From positions 2,480,001-2,544,000 of the forward strand of contig NZ_CP071589.1 of the NCBI RefSeq assembly GCF_017357005.1: a DNA stretch of 64,000 nt, given 5' to 3'. Below the pieces are notes generated by a model. It saw nothing but the letters and a program-made list of their open reading frames with translations, was not told the origin of the DNA and searched no databases. This stretch comes from Staphylococcus simiae (GTDB taxonomy: Bacteria > Bacillota > Bacilli > Staphylococcales > Staphylococcaceae). The position numbers were made by a program, and so were the translations under genes. Positions within the stretch are counted from its first letter, which is position 1, and each line of letters opens with the position of its first letter. Positions 27,128 through 36,758 of the stretch are shown in pieces.

Positions 27128-28750
27128 TTATAAATTATCGTCTTGTTCTTTTTCAGAAACTTGAATAATTCTTAATGATCGACGTTCTACTTCTTTTAAT
27201 TTTTCTGCACGTGTTTCCAATTTAATTCTATCGCGACCTAAAATAATTAAGAACGATATCATCATAAAGATAAATATAACTATCAGAGGCACACTAGCTA
27301 ACACAGACGCAGTCTTCAATACCTCTAGTGCACGTTCTCCACCAACTAACATTAATGAAAATGGTAATAAACATAACGCAAATGCCCAAAATAGTCTATT
27401 AGCTCTTAATGGCTCTCCAACTACTTTTTTCTGTGAAGCAGCTGCCAAAATATATGATCCAGAATCAAAAGTTGTTGCTAAAAATAGAAAAGCAGATATT
27501 AAAAATAAGACAATCATTAGTGATGGGAACGGTAAATGATGTACTACTTCAATAATTGTGGCTTCGGTACCGTGCGTATTTAAATAACCTGTCACATTAA
27601 ATTGTCCAGAAATTTGTAAATATACGGCATAGTTACCGAAGATACCGAAGAACAAGACACAACCTAATGTCCCATAGATAATTGTTCCTAGTATGACTTC
27701 TTTCAAACGTCGACCTTTAGAGATTCGAGCAATAAATAAGCCGATAAATGGTGCATAAACAAGCCACCAAGACCAATAGAATATCGTCCAATCTTGTGGG
27801 AAATTTGTCTCTTTACGCCCATTAATACCTCCGAAAGGTTCTAACCAAGTGGCCATATGGAAAAAGTCTCTTAACATATTACCGAAACCAGTAACAGTCG
27901 TCTCCATTATGAACACAGTTGGTCCTACAATAAAAACAAAAGCTAATAAAATAAACGATAACCAAACATTGACGTCACTTAGCTTTTGAATACCTTTTTT
28001 TAGGCCAGTATATGAACTAATGGCGAAAATAACCGTAATAGTTAATAAAATTGCCGAACGTAAAATCATGTTACTACCATCTAAACCTGTTAAACGTTCA
28101 ATACCAGCAGAAATGAGTGGTACACCTAACGCAAGCGATGTTGCCGCACCGCCTAGCAAGCCGAAAATAAATAATATATCTACAACTTTACCTAACAATT
28201 TATCAGTTTGTCCTTTTAAAATTGGTCGACAAGCCTGACTTATTTTGTATACAGGTTGTTTCTTTACAAATACTAAGTAACCAATCGGTAATGCAGGTAA
28301 CACATATATTGCCCAGGCAATAGGTCCCCAATGGAACATACCGTATTGTGTAGCAAATTGTAATGCTTCATCACTCATACTTTTAGCACCGTTGGGTGGA
28401 ACTTGATAATAGAAAGCCCACTCTATCACGCCCCAGTACAGAATATCCGAACCAATACCAGCACAAAATAACATTGCTGCCCATGTAAATGTATTAAATT
28501 CAGGAGTATCAGTAGCTTTACCAAGCGTTACATTACCATATTTTCCAAATGCGATATACATCACAAAACAGAAGATCGCCAGTCCCATAAATAAATATAT
28601 CGAACCAATTGAATTAGAAATGGCACTATTAATTCCAGTAATTATATCTTCACTTGCTTTAGGAAATGCCATCATAGGAATAACTGCAAAAAGAAGTACA
28701 GCAACTGTACCTATGAAGGTCGTCCAGTCCATAACTCTCTTTTTTTTCAA
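27128..28750 (-). CDS. cudT: BCCT-family choline transporter
   Basis: A 540-residue betaine/choline/carnitine transporter with about 12 membrane helices. The BCCT family core is visible in 'FYWSWWLVYAPFIGLFIARISKGRRLKEV' near residues 320-350 and in 'LFCAGIGSDILYWGVIEWAFYYQVPP' near 95-120. A charged, helical C-terminal tail ('RDRIKLETRAEKLKEVERRSLRI') resembles the osmosensing tails of this family. It should import choline for BetAB. The start is TTG at 28748-28750 with GGGGGAG before it. The transporter gene is separated from betBA by the regulator, as in staphylococcal cud loci. Confidence 0.94.
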   Translation of the reverse strand: MKKKRVMDWTTFIGTVAVLLFAVIPMMAFPKASEDIITGINSAISNSIGSIYLFMGLAIFCFVMYIAFGKYGNVTLGKATDTPEFNTFTWAAMLFCAGIGSDILYWGVIEWAFYYQVPPNGAKSMSDEALQFATQYGMFHWGPIAWAIYVLPALPIGYLVFVKKQPVYKISQACRPILKGQTDKLLGKVVDILFIFGLLGGAATSLALGVPLISAGIERLTGLDGSNMILRSAILLTITVIFAISSYTGLKKGIQKLSDVNVWLSFILLAFVFIVGPTVFIMETTVTGFGNMLRDFFHMATWLEPFGGINGRKETNFPQDWTIFYWSWWLVYAPFIGLFIARISKGRRLKEVILGTIIYGTLGCVLFFGIFGNYAVYLQISGQFNVTGYLNTHGTEATIIEVVHHLPFPSLMIVLFLISAFLFLATTFDSGSYILAAASQKKVVGEPLRANRLFWAFALCLLPFSLMLVGGERALEVLKTASVLASVPLIVIFIFMMISFLIILGRDRIKLETRAEKLKEVERRSLRIIQVSEKEQDDNL

Positions 28751-29239
28751 TTGTGCTCCCCCTAATTATTAAATTTGATGAATCTGTCGTTGATTGCTTC
28801 CACTATGTAATAATTATCATGATTCACAAAATTGACAATAACGAATATTAAATAATAATGCAAATTACATACAGTTTTAAAATCGTCTTTATTGAATATT
28901 TATATAATTTTAAGGGGTATTTAAGAAATTTTTTTAGCTCTAATACAGTTGTGTAAAGTTTGGATTTAACGTATTTAATATATTTTTCTATTGTCGTAAT
29001 TTGTATATTTATACACAAATAAATTATTTTTATTTATTTTTAGTGAGTAATGATAGGACAGTCTTCCCTCTCACTTAATTGATTTTTTGATAACTTATTT
29101 ACATTATTTATTAAAAGTAATTTCTTAATTTATCTCGGCATAATTTACACTAATATTGGAACAACATAATCTTATTTGACTGATTTTTGCTTTGATTTTA
29201 TAACCACATTTTGAATAGGAAATGCACAACAATAAAAAA

Positions 29240-29400
29240 TGAGACGGAATGACAATAATTTTTCTGGAAATTATTGTGTCATTCCATCCCAACAAGACTT
29301 AATATGGTGATAAAACGTTGTATTATTTAATGTTTTATAAGTTAGACAGTTATTGCCAACGCAGCATAATAAGTAAAAAGTTTTCATACTACGCCTTCTA
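29240..29400 (+). repeat. Dispersed double-hairpin intergenic repeat, copy D
   Basis: The first stem is GGAATGACAATAATTTTT with AAATTATTGTGTCATTCC. CAACAAGACTTAATATGG comes next, then a second stem ATAAAACGTTG...AATGTTTTAT, then TTAGACAGTTATTGCC. It lies past the end of nrdG. The rest of the gap, 28751-29235, is the AT-rich cudT upstream region with nothing else recognisable. Confidence 0.65.
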
Positions 29401-29410
29401 ATGTGATCGA

Positions 29411-29947
29411 TTAACTAACAATATACTCAACCATCTTGTCAGACATTAATGACTGTTGAACATCAATGATGCGTTGATTTAACGAACCTTTGTAAGGTAA
29501 GTTAGGTTGATATAAATGTTGTATAAATAAGCCATCTATTAACACATCTATTAAGCTCAACATATCATATCGCTGATCGTAATCTCGTACTAAATATTCG
29601 TATAAGAATCCTGTCCAAACCCAAATCGTTTTAGAATATCCAAAACGTTGTCTAAATGCTTGAACAAGTTTCAAACTAATATCCAAATTACAAAATGGTT
29701 CGCCACCAAGTATACTCAATCCTGAAATGTACGATTGATCACAATAATCTAATATTTCTTCCAATATTGCTGGTGAAAATGGCTCTCCATATGTAAATTT
29801 TTGTGCAGCTTTGTTATAGCATCCTAAACAGTTAAAAGGGCATCCCGATACATATACACTACAACGTACACCTTCACCATCTACAAAGCTATGCGTTTCT
29901 ATTTTAGCAATATAGCCTTGTCCAGTTTTAATATCTAATATCGACAT
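29411..29947 (-). CDS. nrdG: Anaerobic ribonucleotide reductase activating protein
   Basis: A 178-residue radical-SAM activase that makes the glycyl radical on NrdD under anaerobic conditions. The iron-sulfur motif CX3CX2C is visible as Cys36, Cys40 and Cys43 in 'VSGCPFNCLGCYN', and 'LSILGGEPFCNLDISLKLV' is the GGE SAM-binding motif. Its start overlaps the nrdD stop at 29947, so the two are translationally coupled in the order nrdD-nrdG. The long gap downstream holds a dispersed repeat rather than a clear terminator. Confidence 0.95.
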   Translation of the reverse strand: MSILDIKTGQGYIAKIETHSFVDGEGVRCSVYVSGCPFNCLGCYNKAAQKFTYGEPFSPAILEEILDYCDQSYISGLSILGGEPFCNLDISLKLVQAFRQRFGYSKTIWVWTGFLYEYLVRDYDQRYDMLSLIDVLIDGLFIQHLYQPNLPYKGSLNQRIIDVQQSLMSDKMVEYIVS

Positions 29948-31803
29948 TATTTCGGTGCCTTCATGTGTTTAACACGTGCACACATTTCTTGATATCTTCC
30001 TTTGATTACAGGACGTTGCACTGGATTGCCCAAATAGCCGCAAGTACGCTTAACGACATCAACTGTTTTAGGATTATGATTGCCACAATGTGGACATTGA
30101 TAACCTTGTGCTGTGGTATCAAAGTCTCCATCAAAACCACACTCATAACAATGATCTATTGGAATATTAGTACCTAAATAACCCACTTTATCATATGAAT
30201 AATCCCATACCGCTTCTAGCGCTTTCAAGTTATGGTTCAGTTTAGGATACTCACAATAATGAATAAAACCACCACTGGCATAATATGGATATTCTTTTTC
30301 AAAATCTAATTTTTCAAATGGTGTTACATCTTTCCGTACATCATAATGAAATGAATTTTGATAATAACCTTTGTCAGTAATGTCTGGAATATCTCCAAAT
30401 CGCTGCTGATCTAAACGACAAAAGCGATCAGTTAAAGACTCACTTGGTGTGCTATAAACACTAAACCATACATCATAACGTGACGTCCACATCAACTGAT
30501 ATCGTTTCATTTCTTTTAAAATTTCTAACGTGAAATCTTTAGCTTCTTTAGACGTTTCCCAGTCGGGTCCATAAAAGACTGTTGCTGCTTCATATAAACC
30601 AATATACCCCATTGAAATCGTTGCGCGTTGATTGTCAAATAATCTCGACACGCTGTCATCTTCTGACAATTTATATTTAAATGCCCCACTTTTATACAAA
30701 ATAGGTGCATTATTAGGGACTGCATCTTTAAGTCGTTGAATACGATAAAGTAATGCATCATGTAATACTTCCATACGTTCATAAAAAATTTCCCAAAAGC
30801 GTGTCATATCACCTTTTGATTCTATCGCTATTCTCGGTATGTTTAGTGTTACTACACCAAGATTACAACGTCCACTATTTTCAAACTGACCTTTGTCATC
30901 TTTCCAACTTGGTAAAAATGAGCGACAACCCATTGGCGCTTTAAAATCACCTAAAATATCTACTAACGTATCGTAGTTTAAAATGTCTGGGTACATTCTT
31001 TTAGTCGCACATTCTAATGCTAATTGCTTAATATCATAATTAGGATCTTGCGCACTAAAGTTAATCCCTTTTTTGATTGAAAAAACTAACTTCGGAAAAA
31101 TTGCTGTCGTACGATCTTTGCCTAAACCTTTAATACGTGTATGTAATATCGCTTGCTGTATTTTACGACTAAGTTTATCAGTACCTAACCCAAATCCTAA
31201 TGTAACAAATGGCGTTTGACCATTCGATGTATATAACGTATTAATTTCATACTCCAAACTTTCAATAGCATCATTAATATCTTGCGTCACTTGTTGTTCA
31301 ACATATAATTCTATTTCAGTTTCTTTAACAAATTGTTTAGCTACTTGTCTATGTCTTTGTTCATTATACTTGGCGTATGTACTTAATAGTTCATCAACCC
31401 GATCAACTGTACATCCACCATATTGACTACTTGAGACATTGGCAATAATTTGCACGAGTTGTGCTGATGCTGTCTGTATAGATTTAGGTGATGTTACATT
31501 GGCATTTCCTATGTTAAATCCATTCTGCAACATATCTTGTGCATCTATTAAACAACAATTAGTGAGCGGTTGAAATGGATGGTAATCTAAATCATGAAAA
31601 TGTATGTCACCATTTTGATGTGCTTGGGCAACATGTTTAGGTAACAAATAGTTTAGAGCATATGATTTGGAAACAATTCCTGCAGTTAAGTCTCTCATTG
31701 TTGAAAATGTGTCACTATCTTTATTGGCATTTTCATTAACAATAGTTGGATCTTTAGAAATCAAACCAGTTAACGCTTCTTCGATTTGATTCAAATTTAT
31801 CAC
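29947..31803 (-). CDS. nrdD: Anaerobic ribonucleoside-triphosphate reductase
   Basis: A 618-residue class III reductase that makes deoxyribonucleotides without oxygen. An N-terminal ATP-cone-like stretch is short; the 'GDIHFHDLDYHPFQPLTNCCLIDAQDML' block and active-site 'SGRCNLGVVTLNIPRIA' cysteine are present. Near the C-terminus two CxxC pairs ('CYECGF' and 'CPHCG') bind zinc, and the glycyl radical site is Gly589 in 'KRTCGYLGNP'. The start is a GTG at 31801-31803 with only a weak AAAGAAG upstream. Two NrdR-like boxes cover the promoter. Together with nrdG it supplies dNTPs in the fermentative conditions also served by ldh and budA. Confidence 0.96.
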   Translation of the reverse strand: MINLNQIEEALTGLISKDPTIVNENANKDSDTFSTMRDLTAGIVSKSYALNYLLPKHVAQAHQNGDIHFHDLDYHPFQPLTNCCLIDAQDMLQNGFNIGNANVTSPKSIQTASAQLVQIIANVSSSQYGGCTVDRVDELLSTYAKYNEQRHRQVAKQFVKETEIELYVEQQVTQDINDAIESLEYEINTLYTSNGQTPFVTLGFGLGTDKLSRKIQQAILHTRIKGLGKDRTTAIFPKLVFSIKKGINFSAQDPNYDIKQLALECATKRMYPDILNYDTLVDILGDFKAPMGCRSFLPSWKDDKGQFENSGRCNLGVVTLNIPRIAIESKGDMTRFWEIFYERMEVLHDALLYRIQRLKDAVPNNAPILYKSGAFKYKLSEDDSVSRLFDNQRATISMGYIGLYEAATVFYGPDWETSKEAKDFTLEILKEMKRYQLMWTSRYDVWFSVYSTPSESLTDRFCRLDQQRFGDIPDITDKGYYQNSFHYDVRKDVTPFEKLDFEKEYPYYASGGFIHYCEYPKLNHNLKALEAVWDYSYDKVGYLGTNIPIDHCYECGFDGDFDTTAQGYQCPHCGNHNPKTVDVVKRTCGYLGNPVQRPVIKGRYQEMCARVKHMKAPK

Positions 31804-31808
31804 TTCTT

Positions 31809-31852
31809 TCTATATATGGTGTCTATATCCAAAATAGAACACAATATATAGT
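31809..31852 (-). promoter_or_regulatory. Paired NrdR boxes upstream of nrdD
   Basis: Two 14-base elements, 31809-31822 (ACACCATATATAGA on the minus strand) and 31839-31852 (ACTATATATTGTGT), match the NrdR box ACACWATATATWGT in opposite polarity. Their centres are 30 bp apart, about three helical turns. A TTGAAA/TATTTT promoter overlaps the distal box. A third partial element, ACACAATATTTT, lies near 31923. Confidence 0.65.
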
Positions 31853-32025
31853 ATTTCAAATGAGATTCGACCAGTTAACCAAAACGTCAAAAAGTTATTA
31901 ACAATTGGTGACTTAATTGTAGAACACAATATTTTAAAGTCATAGTTAAATTCAATATCATAGGTTTGTTGTATGATGCTTTTTAAATTCTAATTATTCA
32001 GTAGTCTAAACAGTTAATGACAGCT

Positions 32026-33396
32026 TTAAATAGCTACAACTCCCATTAACATGGCGATAACCAACATGACGATTGCAAATCCCCAAATCCAGAAAAAGGC
32101 ATATTTAATATATGTTCCCATATTGGCTTCGGCCAATCCAATAGCAAGCCATAACGCAGGTGAGAACGGACTGACAAAAGTTCCAATAATGTTACCAATG
32201 ACCATGGCATAAGCAGTTGATACTGCAGGTACCCCAAATTGACTCGCTGTCTGTTCAACAATTGGTAATACTGCAAAATAATATGCATCCGTACTTGTTA
32301 ATAGATCCAAAGGCACACCGAATAGCCCAACAATGACGTGTATATATGGTCCAACTTCAGCTGGAATGATTTTAATAAAGTCTGTAGCAATCGATTTCAA
32401 CATACCTGTTTCATTTAGCACACCTAAAAACATACCTGCAGCAATAATAACTGTTGCCATCATCAATGCATTAGGCGCATGTGCTTTTAAACGATCCATT
32501 TGTTCGTCTACTGATTTAAAGTTAATAATTAGAGCTAACGACACACCTATCATAAATGCAAATTCCGGAGGTGCGATATTCACCAACATTGCGATAATAA
32601 CTAATAATGTTAATACTACATTGATCCATTTAATATATGGATTATATTTTGCTCTTCCTCTAACAGGAAACTTAATTTCTTGATCTCGTTCGTAAATTTG
32701 CACTAATTTATGTATATCAATATCTTGTGTTTCACTTAATTCTCCTCTAGCAATTGCCTTTTTAATACGTTGTTTTTCTCTATATCCTAAATAAGCAGCA
32801 AACAACATAACTAAGACGAAACCTATAATTTGAATGGGTATCAAACCATACCATAATTCATTAACACTTTTAGCTTTTAGTACTGTTGCCACACGTGCCA
32901 TTGGACCACCCCAAGGCACCATATTCATAATTGCCGCACTTAGAGCTAATAACAATATCAATAGGTATTTATTCATATTTAAGGCTTTATATAATGGTAA
33001 TAATGCTGGTATAGATAGTAAAAATGTGACTGCTCCAGCACCATCTAATTGTGCCAACGTACCAATTAAAGCTGTCATAACACATACAATAATAACGTTA
33101 CCACGTGTCATAAGTATTAATCTTTTGACAAGTGGTTTAAACAAACCACTATCTGTCATTATGCCAAAGAAGATAATGGCAAAAATGAACATAATAACTA
33201 CACTCATGACTTGATCTAATCCTTTAGAAAAGAAAGAAACTAAGTCAGAGACACTATAACCTAATATCATTGCTCCAAGACAAGGAATAAGTGTCATACC
33301 AACTATTGGACTAATTTTTTGGGCGATGAGTAGTCCTACAATAGAAATAATGATAATAAGCCCCATGATTGTTAACCATAAATGATCCCCGTGCAT
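32026..33396 (-). CDS. CitMHS-family citrate transporter
   Basis: A 456-residue membrane protein with about 11-12 helices, of the CitMHS family that imports citrate complexed with magnesium or calcium. Visible signatures are 'IPCLGAMILGYSVSDLVSFFSKGLDQVMSVV' near residue 37, the re-entrant 'AQLDGAGAVTFLLSIPALLPLYKALNMNK' near 115, and 'PLDLLTSTDAYYFAVLPIVEQTASQFGV' near 360. These are the paired substrate-loop motifs of the ion-transporter superfamily. GGGGGG eight bases before ATG 33396 supports the start. A perfect cre site lies about 90 bp upstream, so carbon catabolite control by CcpA is likely. Other dicarboxylate-metal substrates remain possible. Confidence 0.88.
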   Translation of the reverse strand: MHGDHLWLTIMGLIIIISIVGLLIAQKISPIVGMTLIPCLGAMILGYSVSDLVSFFSKGLDQVMSVVIMFIFAIIFFGIMTDSGLFKPLVKRLILMTRGNVIIVCVMTALIGTLAQLDGAGAVTFLLSIPALLPLYKALNMNKYLLILLLALSAAIMNMVPWGGPMARVATVLKAKSVNELWYGLIPIQIIGFVLVMLFAAYLGYREKQRIKKAIARGELSETQDIDIHKLVQIYERDQEIKFPVRGRAKYNPYIKWINVVLTLLVIIAMLVNIAPPEFAFMIGVSLALIINFKSVDEQMDRLKAHAPNALMMATVIIAAGMFLGVLNETGMLKSIATDFIKIIPAEVGPYIHVIVGLFGVPLDLLTSTDAYYFAVLPIVEQTASQFGVPAVSTAYAMVIGNIIGTFVSPFSPALWLAIGLAEANMGTYIKYAFFWIWGFAIVMLVIAMLMGVVAI

Positions 33397-33486
33397 AATT
33401 CGTGCCCCCCTATAACGTTTAACCTATGAAATTTACATAATATTATGAAATTATTTACACCATTGTAACAAAGAAAGGGTGTTGTG

Positions 33487-33500
33487 TGGAAGCGTTTTCT
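33487..33500. promoter_or_regulatory. cre (CcpA) site upstream of the citrate transporter
   Basis: TGGAAGCGTTTTCT matches the consensus TGNAANCGNWNNCW at every fixed position. It lies between the divergent citrate transporter and the small membrane-protein gene, just upstream of a minus-strand TTACAA-17-TAATAT promoter. Confidence 0.6.
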
Positions 33501-33730
33501 TGTTTGTATGTGATTAAGTGAATATATGTTCAAGAGAAACAATAGAATCAATAATCTTCAATTAAATTACCGAAAAGCTATTATTAAGTACTCTAGCTTA
33601 TACTTTTTAGTATTATTAGTATAATATTCTAATGTTTTTGTTTTTTTAATATCATAAATATTATTTTTTATTAACAAAAACATCAAAATAGTATATATTT
33701 GAAATAAATAAAAATAAAGGAGGATGCAAT

Positions 33731-33970
33731 ATGGCTGAACAACAAAAAGATAATAACACTTTAGTATTTATCATCCTTGGTTGGGTATTTTCAGTTTTAT
33801 CATTACTTTTCTTACCTATCGTATTCGGACCTGCAGGGGTTGTTTTTGGTGCCTTAACGATTAGTAAAGGTAAAAAAACACATGGTATCATTATTATTGT
33901 CGCTGCAATCGTTTTTGCTTTAATCGGTTTTGCATTAGGATATATGATAGCTTCACAGGCAACTGCATAA
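33731..33970 (+). CDS. Small two-helix membrane protein, DUF4190-like
   Basis: A 79-residue protein with two hydrophobic segments. Residues 10-40 read 'LVFIILGWVFSVLSLLFLP' and continue with FGPAGVVFGAL, and residues 51-74 are IIIIVAAIVFALIGFALGYM. They are joined by a short basic loop 'ISKGKKTHG'. The pattern 'GPAGVVFGALTISKGKKTHG' is close to small membrane proteins of the DUF4190 kind. A near-perfect AAAGGAGG ribosome binding site suggests strong translation. Function unknown. It is transcribed divergently from the citrate transporter and ends before a bidirectional terminator. Confidence 0.82.
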   Translation: MAEQQKDNNTLVFIILGWVFSVLSLLFLPIVFGPAGVVFGALTISKGKKTHGIIIIVAAIVFALIGFALGYMIASQATA

Positions 33971-34105
33971 TTCCAACTAACAGATATAACTTATACAACT
34001 TAAAATTTTAATATAATATACAAACTGAGGTTTAACACTATTACGCTTGCCATTCCAATTCATCAGACAATTTTTAAATTTAATTGGATGACAATAGCTA
34101 TTACT

Positions 34106-34154
34106 AAAAAGCCGACTAAGTTGATACTTACTATCAAAACTTAGTCGGCTTTTT
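34106..34154. terminator. Bidirectional terminator
   Basis: A 17-bp stem AAAAAGCCGACTAAGTT with AACTTAGTCGGCTTTTT closes both the small membrane-protein gene and the convergent cysJ-sirC transcript. Confidence 0.9.
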
Positions 34155-34194
34155 ATATATTTAGTTATACTTCTACAATGCACTATCTATTCCT

Positions 34195-34803
34195 TTACTT
34201 TAAGGTTTTTAGCCACTCTAGAAACTGTTGTTGCTTTGCTATATCTAGATACTCTAACTCCGTTATTTGTGTTAATAAACGTTGTTTTTGTTCGTGAGAC
34301 ATATTAAGGCATTTTATTATTTGTCTACTCGTATATAAAAATTGAATAAATGGCGCATAAGATGACGGATATAACACTTTTAATTGCTCTATAATGTATT
34401 TAGTTAGTTTGGGGCTTGCACCATCTGTTGAGACACTAATAGATAATCTATCTCTATTAAACGTACTCGGAAAACTAACATCTCCACTCTCTGCTTCACT
34501 AGCATGATTGAATAGCGTATGTTTGGGAATAGCTAGTTGAACTTGCCTATTCACTTCAGGTTGATTGGTAGCTGCTACCACAAAGTCTGCATGTTCAACA
34601 TCGCCAACTTCAAATTGCTTTCTTTTCCAAACAACCTTATGTTGCTTAACTAATACTTGTATAGCGTCATTAATAGTTGGACTAATGACAATAATGTGTT
34701 GGCTATAGTTACTTAATGTTTGTGCTTTACGGCTTGCAACCTTGCCACCACCAACAATGATGACTTCTTTATCTGTTAAATCTATCAATAAGGGCATCTT
34801 CAT
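34195..34803 (-). CDS. Precorrin-2 dehydrogenase/sirohydrochlorin ferrochelatase-like (SirC/Met8-type)
   Basis: A 202-residue protein with the Met8p/CysG N-terminal layout. It has an NAD site 'KEVIIVGGGKVASRKAQTL' near residue 13, 'DFVVAATNQPEVNRQV' near 88, and the dimerisation/active-site part 'RDRLSISVSTDGASPKLTKYI' with the conserved Ser-x-Asp-Gly. The family oxidises precorrin-2 to sirohydrochlorin, on the way to siroheme, the cofactor of sulfite and nitrite reductase. It follows cysJ after 56 bases, so the pair likely serves the same pathway. GGAGG lies 12 bases before ATG 34803; a second ATG two codons later is possible. Confidence 0.85.
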   Translation of the reverse strand: MKMPLLIDLTDKEVIIVGGGKVASRKAQTLSNYSQHIIVISPTINDAIQVLVKQHKVVWKRKQFEVGDVEHADFVVAATNQPEVNRQVQLAIPKHTLFNHASEAESGDVSFPSTFNRDRLSISVSTDGASPKLTKYIIEQLKVLYPSSYAPFIQFLYTSRQIIKCLNMSHEQKQRLLTQITELEYLDIAKQQQFLEWLKTLK

Positions 34804-34859
34804 CTAGCCATCTAACCTCCATTAACTCATCTTCCAACACTTATAGCTATATCGTCATT

Positions 34860-36758
34860 TTAATAAACATCTCGTTGATAACGATGCTGTTGCTTCATTT
34901 GTCTTAGTACTGTTTCCGCTTCCTCTTGTGAAATATGACGCTCTTTAACCAATACATCTTTAATAGCTTGATGGACATCTTTGGCCATACACTTTTCATC
35001 ACCACAAATATAAATAGCGGCACCTTGTTCTAACCATTCATTAAATAAATGACTTTGTTCTAATATTTTATGTTGTACATATTCTTTCTGTTCACTATCT
35101 CTTGAAAAGGCTAAATCCAAGCGAGATAGATTACCATTGTCAAGCCATTGTTGTAACTCATCTTCATATAAAAAGTCTGTATGTCGGTGTTGTTCACCAA
35201 AGAATAACCAAGTTTGGCCAGTTAATCCTAATTCTTCACGTTCTTGTAAGTAAGATCTAAATGGTGCAATACCCGTACCTGGACCAATCATAATCACTGG
35301 TATATCTTCGCTAGTAGGAAATTTAAAATTTGCATTTCTCTTCAAATAAATAGGTACCATATCTCCAGGTTTGACTCTTTCAGCAAATTGTACCGAACAT
35401 ACGCCTTTTCTTTGACGTTGATGTGATTGATAACGAACTGTTCCTACAGTTAAGTGTACCTCATCAGGTGTTGCCATAAAGCTACTTGAAATTGAATACT
35501 CTCTAGGAGGCAGTTTTCTTAATATATCGGTTAAATTTTCAGGTTGTAATTCTGTAGTTGGAAAATCTGTTAATAAATCAATGAAGTCTCTACCAACTAC
35601 ATATTCTTTAGCCCAATTCTCTTCTTCCATTTGTTCAGTCAACTCATCATTATCGAAATAAAGTTCAGCACTGATTAATAACGGCAATGTCAAGCGCGTA
35701 ATTTCAAAATGAGTGGTTAAAGCCTCTTCCACACTTAAAGTATCACCATTTGCATTGATTGGTATTTGTGTTTCTGGGTCCCAACCTAACATACTTATTA
35801 GTAAGTCGACCATTTGTGGATCATTTTTGGGTAAGACGCCAATACAATCACCAGGATCATATGATTCTCCAAAGTTATCAAGTAGTAACTCTACATGTCT
35901 CGTTTCTTTATTGGAACCTTCACCATTGAGGTTATCATTTGCTAATACTTCTGCATAGTATGGGTTAGACTTAGAATATTTCTTTTCTTTCGCTGACTTA
36001 ATCGATTCACTTATAATAGGTTCGCTTTGTACGTTATTTGCAGTATTATCTATCGTATTAATGACATTAGCCATCCACTTTTCAGCATTTTCTTCATAAT
36101 CAATATCACAATCCACACGAGGATAAAGTCGTTGTGCACCTAACTTTTCAAGTGCTGTATCTGCATCTTTTCCTGCTTGGCAAAAGAATTCATAAGTTTG
36201 ATCTCCTAAAGCTAAAACAGAAAAACTGACATGATCTAAACGCGGTGCTTGTTTACTCTCTAAAAAGTCATAAAAATCCCACGCATTGTCTGGTGGATCT
36301 CCTTCACCGTGTGTTGAGGTAATAATAAATAAATTTTCGACTTGTGCTACTTTCGTTGTATCAAAATCATCCATCGCATTTAACGTCACTTGATGACCAA
36401 TATCAATTAAACGATCAGTAAAAATTTCTGCTAAGTTCATTGCATTACCAGATTCTGTACCGTATAAAACTGTAATATGACTACCATTTGCTTTAATGTG
36501 AGGCTCTTTCTTTTCTAACATATGCGCTGTTTCTGATTGTATTGCACTTTGCTGTTGGCTATTCAATGGTGTTACGTTATTGGATAACTCTCCTTCATCA
36601 GTTGACGTAGAAGACTGACCATCACCCTCCATTATTTGCTCGTTTAATAAATAGCCACTTAACCAATGTTTTTGTTCACTAGATAATGACTGTATCAATG
36701 TATTCAATTCATCAGCTTGTGAAGCTGTAAAAGGACTATTACTAGCATTTAATTTCAA
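34860..36758 (-). CDS. cysJ: Sulfite reductase flavoprotein (alpha) subunit
   Basis: A 632-residue diflavin reductase. A flavodoxin domain starts at 'HITVLYGTESGNAMNLAE' near residue 97, followed by a connecting and FAD domain with 'PGDCIGVLPKN' near 300 and 'LPPREYSISSS' near 417. An NADPH domain carries 'MIGPGTGIAPFRSYL' near 490 and ends in the typical aromatic 'YQRDVY'. It shuttles electrons from NADPH through FAD and FMN to a partner, in CysJ to the siroheme protein CysI. CysI is not adjacent, which is unusual for an assimilatory sulfite reductase. Another electron acceptor, such as a P450 or nitric oxide synthase, cannot be excluded. It heads the unit with the precorrin-2 dehydrogenase. 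Confidence 0.88.
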   Translation of the reverse strand: MKLNASNSPFTASQADELNTLIQSLSSEQKHWLSGYLLNEQIMEGDGQSSTSTDEGELSNNVTPLNSQQQSAIQSETAHMLEKKEPHIKANGSHITVLYGTESGNAMNLAEIFTDRLIDIGHQVTLNAMDDFDTTKVAQVENLFIITSTHGEGDPPDNAWDFYDFLESKQAPRLDHVSFSVLALGDQTYEFFCQAGKDADTALEKLGAQRLYPRVDCDIDYEENAEKWMANVINTIDNTANNVQSEPIISESIKSAKEKKYSKSNPYYAEVLANDNLNGEGSNKETRHVELLLDNFGESYDPGDCIGVLPKNDPQMVDLLISMLGWDPETQIPINANGDTLSVEEALTTHFEITRLTLPLLISAELYFDNDELTEQMEEENWAKEYVVGRDFIDLLTDFPTTELQPENLTDILRKLPPREYSISSSFMATPDEVHLTVGTVRYQSHQRQRKGVCSVQFAERVKPGDMVPIYLKRNANFKFPTSEDIPVIMIGPGTGIAPFRSYLQEREELGLTGQTWLFFGEQHRHTDFLYEDELQQWLDNGNLSRLDLAFSRDSEQKEYVQHKILEQSHLFNEWLEQGAAIYICGDEKCMAKDVHQAIKDVLVKERHISQEEAETVLRQMKQQHRYQRDVY

